A DNA stretch of 64,000 nucleotides from Pseudoflavitalea sp. G-6-1-2. GTDB taxonomy: Bacteria; Bacteroidota; Bacteroidia; Chitinophagales; Chitinophagaceae. Both the position numbers and the translations under genes were made by a program. This document shows, in pieces, positions 60,725 through 64,000 of the stretch. The stretch covers positions 1,550,001-1,614,000 of the forward strand of contig NZ_JABBGB010000003.1 in assembly GCF_012927185.1 (NCBI RefSeq). The letters are read 5' to 3'. The notes under the pieces were generated by a model, which did no database searches, had not been told where the DNA came from, and saw only the letters and a list, made by a program, of their open reading frames with translations. How positions within the stretch are numbered: the stretch's first letter is position 1; each line of letters begins with the position of its first letter.

Positions 60725-62848
60725 TTATGCAGTGAGCGCTTCAGCGTTGGCCGATTGCTCCGTGCCTGCATGAACAATTGTTTTTGAATGTAAATACTGA
60801 TAGATCTCAAGCTGACTCCGCACTTTCTTCTGCTTTCTGTCGCGCACGTAGCGGTTGCTCAGTTCGTTGTCCAAAATTCTGGCTTTTACATTGTCCAGCA
60901 ATTGAATTTCGATTATATTTTTCAACACACGTTTTATCTTGTCGTCCAATATCGGGCAAGTGGCTTCCACACGGTGATCCAGGTTGCGGACCATCCAGTC
61001 TGCCGATGAAATATATACCTTTTCATCACCGGCATTGTGGAAAATAAATACGCGTGCGTGCTCCAGATACTCGTCCACGATGCTGATAGCTTTAACCGGA
61101 ACAATGAATTTATCGCTTTCGGAATACATGCAGAAGATGCCGCGGATCACCAGTTTTATCTGTACACCTGCGCGCGCTGCTTCGTAGAGTTTCAGAATCA
61201 GGGCCTCGTCCGACAGCGAATTCATCTTCAGTGTAATGCCGGCAGGTTTCTTGGCCCTTGCTGCTCTGATCTCCTTATTGATGAGTTTGTACAGTTCTCT
61301 GCGGAGACTGGTAGGGCAGGGTATCAGGGTTTTGCAGGCCTTGAGGAACTTGCCACCGTCTTTCGGATTTTCGAGATAGTTGAAAATGCGGTTCACGTCG
61401 GCCATGATAAAGCGGTCCGATGTAAGCAGGCAGTGGTCTCCGTATACATGCGATGTACGCTCGTTGAGGTTGCCGGTGCTTACGTATCCGTAGTGAACGG
61501 TATGGTTATTATGACGTTTTTTGATGAGGCAGATCTTCGCGTGAACCTTCATGTTAGGGATGCCGATCAGTACTTTCACGCCTTCTTCTTCCAGTCTTTC
61601 TTTCCATTCCAGATTGGCTTCTTCGTCGAAGCGGGCACGGAGTTCGAGCATCACGGTTACCTGCTTGCCGTTGCGGACGGCATTGATGAGGGCATTGATC
61701 ACTTTGGAATTGGAAGCGAGACGGTAGGCGGTGATCTTGATGGCCGTTACCTCGGGATCGATGGCTGCTTCGCGCAGCAGGTCTATCACCGGGTTGAAGC
61801 TGTGGTAAGGGAAATTAAGCATGATGTCTTTTTCCAGAATCACATCTGTTACACGCATGGTATTCTTCAGCAGCTGATGCTGGAAGGGTTTCTTCCGTTG
61901 ACCCTTTTTCTGGAATACATCGGGGAAGTCCATAAAGTGACGGAAGTTGTGGATGCGTCCGCCGGGGATCACGCTCTCTTTGCGGCTGAGATTGAGTTTG
62001 CGGATGAGGAAGTCGAGCAGGCCATCGTCCATTTCCTTATCATACACAAAGCGAACGGGCTTGCCTTTGCGGCGGTTGCGGAGCCCTTTCTCGATCTTCT
62101 GGATCATGGTGGTGCTCACGTCGTTGTCGATATCGATCTCGGCATCTTTGGTTACTTTGAAAACCCAGCTGCCGTAACGGTCGTATCCGAAATAGCTGAA
62201 GATGCTTTTGAGATTGAAGCGGATCACATCTTCGAGCAGAATGATGTGTTGCTCGCCATCGGGGGATGGAAGTTTGCAGAACCTTCCCACTGCTTTGGAC
62301 GGTACTTCGATGAGAGAGTACTTGCGTTTGAGGGTGCCGTCGCGGCGCGACAATACCACACCCAGGTACAAAGATTTTTCGCGGAGATAGGGGAGCTGCG
62401 GCAGGTTCTCCACCATAATGGGAATGATATTGGAACGAACCTCTTCTTCGAAGTAGGTCTGTACAAATTTCTGCTGCTCTTTATTGAGTTGTTTCTCGTT
62501 GATGAGGAATATCTTTTCTTTCTCCAGTTCTTTGCGAACGTTTTCCCAGATGGTATTGAAAGAGATCTGTTGCTGAAGAACGATCTGTTGAATTTCGTCA
62601 AGGATTTTTCCGGGCGCCTGTTCGAGGTGCATATTCTTCACTTTCTTGCCTCCGATTTCGGTCATGCGTTTGAGGGTGGCTACGCGAACACGGAAGAATT
62701 CATCCATATTGTTGGAGAAGATCCCGAGGAATTTGATCCTTTCCCTAAGGGGCACACTGGGGTCGGCGGCCTCCTGCAGCACTCGTCCATTGAAGCTGAG
62801 CCAGCTGATATCCCTGGCTATCGTCTTGCGTTTCATTTGTTGCGTCAT
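60725..62848 (-). CDS. ppk1: Polyphosphate kinase 1
   Basis: Encodes 707 residues. The N-domain begins RDISWLSFNGRVLQEA with FLGIFSNNMDEFFRVRVA. The head and catalytic parts have PYHSFNPVIDLLREAA, AIKITAYRLASNSKVINAL, MLELRARFDEEANLEW and VHAKICLIKK, with the autophosphorylated His in the last, and YGYVSTGNLNERTSHVYGD. The enzyme makes polyphosphate reversibly from ATP at the inner membrane. It is followed after 16 bases by the exopolyphosphatase gene. Confidence 0.96.
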   Translation of the reverse strand: MTQQMKRKTIARDISWLSFNGRVLQEAADPSVPLRERIKFLGIFSNNMDEFFRVRVATLKRMTEIGGKKVKNMHLEQAPGKILDEIQQIVLQQQISFNTIWENVRKELEKEKIFLINEKQLNKEQQKFVQTYFEEEVRSNIIPIMVENLPQLPYLREKSLYLGVVLSRRDGTLKRKYSLIEVPSKAVGRFCKLPSPDGEQHIILLEDVIRFNLKSIFSYFGYDRYGSWVFKVTKDAEIDIDNDVSTTMIQKIEKGLRNRRKGKPVRFVYDKEMDDGLLDFLIRKLNLSRKESVIPGGRIHNFRHFMDFPDVFQKKGQRKKPFQHQLLKNTMRVTDVILEKDIMLNFPYHSFNPVIDLLREAAIDPEVTAIKITAYRLASNSKVINALINAVRNGKQVTVMLELRARFDEEANLEWKERLEEEGVKVLIGIPNMKVHAKICLIKKRHNNHTVHYGYVSTGNLNERTSHVYGDHCLLTSDRFIMADVNRIFNYLENPKDGGKFLKACKTLIPCPTSLRRELYKLINKEIRAARAKKPAGITLKMNSLSDEALILKLYEAARAGVQIKLVIRGIFCMYSESDKFIVPVKAISIVDEYLEHARVFIFHNAGDEKVYISSADWMVRNLDHRVEATCPILDDKIKRVLKNIIEIQLLDNVKARILDNELSNRYVRDRKQKKVRSQLEIYQYLHSKTIVHAGTEQSANAEALTA

Positions 62849-62867
62849 TTGGGGTCAGGCGTTTGAT

Positions 62868-62875
62868 CAAAGTTA
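62868..62875 (-). promoter_or_regulatory. Candidate -7 promoter element of ppk1
   Basis: On the minus strand the sequence is TAACTTTG, matching TAnnTTTG, 20 bases before the ppk1 start codon. An ATTG about 18 bases further upstream could serve as a weak -33 element. The resulting leader would be short. Confidence 0.4.
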
Positions 62876-63090
62876 ATCCGCCTGCCGGTAAGTCAATTTA
62901 ACTCCAATGTTGTCAGATTCTTAAATATTTGTGTTCACTTATCTAAAACTACGCAATTATTGCGGCTTTTAATAATGTGATGAGCGGAAGAAGCAGGCTA
63001 TTGCCGGAATAATTGCGATAAGTAATTTCCGCGTTTCGTGCGTCTTCTGTTATTCATCAGTAGGAATCTATTCACTAAAAACTCAGAACT

Positions 63091-64000
63091 GTGAGAAAAA
63101 GTATGCTTTCATTTCCGGCAACCTGTATGGCTTTGGTTATTTCATTGACGGCGGGTGCACAACAGAAAAAGGATATCATCTTCAAAGGCAAGGCCGATCC
63201 CAAATATAATGGCGAGAAGATGCAGCTGTACAATAACAAAACCGGAGAGACCGACTCTGCGGTGATCGTCAATGGTGGGTTTGAGCTCCATGCCTCTTAT
63301 ACAGAACCCACCAGGTATATGTTTGCGAGCAATTACGAAGCGAAGACAAAAGGAGGTTATGCGCCATTCGGCATTGTGGTGGAAGGACCGGGAACGGTGC
63401 GCATCGATGCTGATATTGCCAGTTTCAGCAAATCGAAAGTGAGCAATGCGCCTGCGCATGAAGCAGTGCAATGGTACAATCAGCAGACCGATTTACTGGA
63501 TGGTAAATTCGAAGCAGCCCTCATCAAAAAATATGGCAAACCCGATCTGTTCACCAACCGTGCTTACGATAAAGAAGAATGGTATAAAGACGTAGAGCAT
63601 GCCTATGATTCAGCCGGCGATGCGCATAGCAATCAGGTGATGGAAGTGATGGTGCGTAAATATCCGAACTCGATAGGGGCGGCGTATCTCATGTCTGTAC
63701 GCAGTGGTTCCCTTCCGTTATCGTTGCAGGAAGAGTTGTATGGATTGTTCAAAGACAGGGTAAAACAGTCCTCCTATGGAAAATCAACACTCGAACTGAT
63801 AGAGGCACGCAAGTACTCGGCCATTGGCCAGACAGCTTACGGTTTCACTATGAACAACGAGCTGGGCAAGGCGGTGGAGTTCGCTTCTTTCCGTGGAAAA
63901 TATGTGCTGATCGATTTCTGGGCGAGCTGGTGCGGCCCCTGTGTTGCTTCCTTCCCGAAGCTGAAAGAAGTGTATGAGCAGTACAAAAACAAAGGCTTTG
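63091..64000 (+). CDS. TlpA-family thioredoxin-like protein, N-terminal part (cut by window edge)
   Basis: At least 303 codons; the gene is open at the right edge. The GTG at 63091 (MRKSMLSFPATCMALV) or the ATG at 63103 begins a signal peptide ending at LTAGAQ. A DUF4369-like N-terminal domain follows (DIIFKGKADPKYNGEKMQL, then DSAVIVNGGFELHAS), then a helical middle, and the thioredoxin fold has begun with YVLIDFWASWCGPCVASFPK (CGPC). It is the fourth protein of this type in the window, and its CxxC-coding DNA is nearly identical to that of the others. The divergent neighbour is ppk1. Confidence 0.88.
   Translation, partial: MRKSMLSFPATCMALVISLTAGAQQKKDIIFKGKADPKYNGEKMQLYNNKTGETDSAVIVNGGFELHASYTEPTRYMFASNYEAKTKGGYAPFGIVVEGPGTVRIDADIASFSKSKVSNAPAHEAVQWYNQQTDLLDGKFEAALIKKYGKPDLFTNRAYDKEEWYKDVEHAYDSAGDAHSNQVMEVMVRKYPNSIGAAYLMSVRSGSLPLSLQEELYGLFKDRVKQSSYGKSTLELIEARKYSAIGQTAYGFTMNNELGKAVEFASFRGKYVLIDFWASWCGPCVASFPKLKEVYEQYKNKGF

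Noticed and set aside
61037-62866. 609-codon plus-strand frame opposite ppk1
   Set aside because: It is an antisense shadow of ppk1, whose motifs are unmistakable; codon bias makes the opposite strand stay open.

Overview
The window looks like chromosomal DNA of a Bacteroidota bacterium, most likely a member of the Chitinophagaceae. The evidence is two SusC/SusD pairs, one of them controlled by an ECF sigma factor and a FecR anti-sigma factor; two LytS/LytTR-type two-component pairs; four TlpA-type lipid- or periplasm-directed thioredoxin proteins; DUF6443-type RHS proteins; RteC; and near absence of Shine-Dalgarno sequences, with A-rich leaders before start codons. No rRNA, tRNA, CRISPR array or insertion sequence was recognised.

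Left end (1-5500): a truncated LysE-type exporter, a small secreted protein, a MACPF lipoprotein, and a compact minus-strand operon bounded by hairpins (about 4299 to 2051). That operon encodes a protein of an unnamed Bacteroidota family, a two-helix holin-like protein, a lipoprotein with a C-terminal membrane helix (the layout of a phage unimolecular spanin), and a GH19-type endolysin. No capsid, tail or integrase genes are in view. An RteC-type protein lies just upstream.

6079-16618 is a polymorphic-toxin region: a 1380-residue secreted RHS-related protein, a small secreted protein and a 1447-residue RHS protein. The RHS protein switches at its C-terminus to an AT-rich lysozyme/transglycosylase-like domain. 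It is followed by a putative periplasmic immunity gene, a frameshifted duplicate piece of the RHS core and an AT-rich lipoprotein gene, which is the usual signature of displaced toxin/immunity cassettes.

17005-25446 (minus): sigma factor, FecR, STN-containing SusC, SusD and an M43-like lipoprotein whose zinc-binding residues have all been replaced. 25604-28838: a LytTR/LytS pair divergent from a TlpA-type protein. 28903-33423 (minus): a uronide-degrading set (heparinase II/III-like lyase, GH88, DUF2264). 33580-34903: a DUF6934-type gene with a 58-codon partner, and a PepSY-like secreted protein. 35156-36594: pcm and a DUF2520 dehydrogenase-like gene. 36602-46042: a second LytTR/LytS pair, divergent from a SusC-SusD-TlpA-TlpA-SRPBCC operon.

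46149-54697 (minus): DinB protein with a histone-H1-like tail, S8 protease, metzincin-like secreted protease, OmpA/TSP3 porin and an ALDH7-type dehydrogenase. 54698-57276: a gene-poor stretch with large inverted repeats, a SymE-like gene and a second member of the unnamed family found in the lysis operon. 57755-62848: HxlR regulator with a divergent NTF2-like protein, panB, and the ppk1-ppx polyphosphate operon. The window ends inside a fourth TlpA-type gene.
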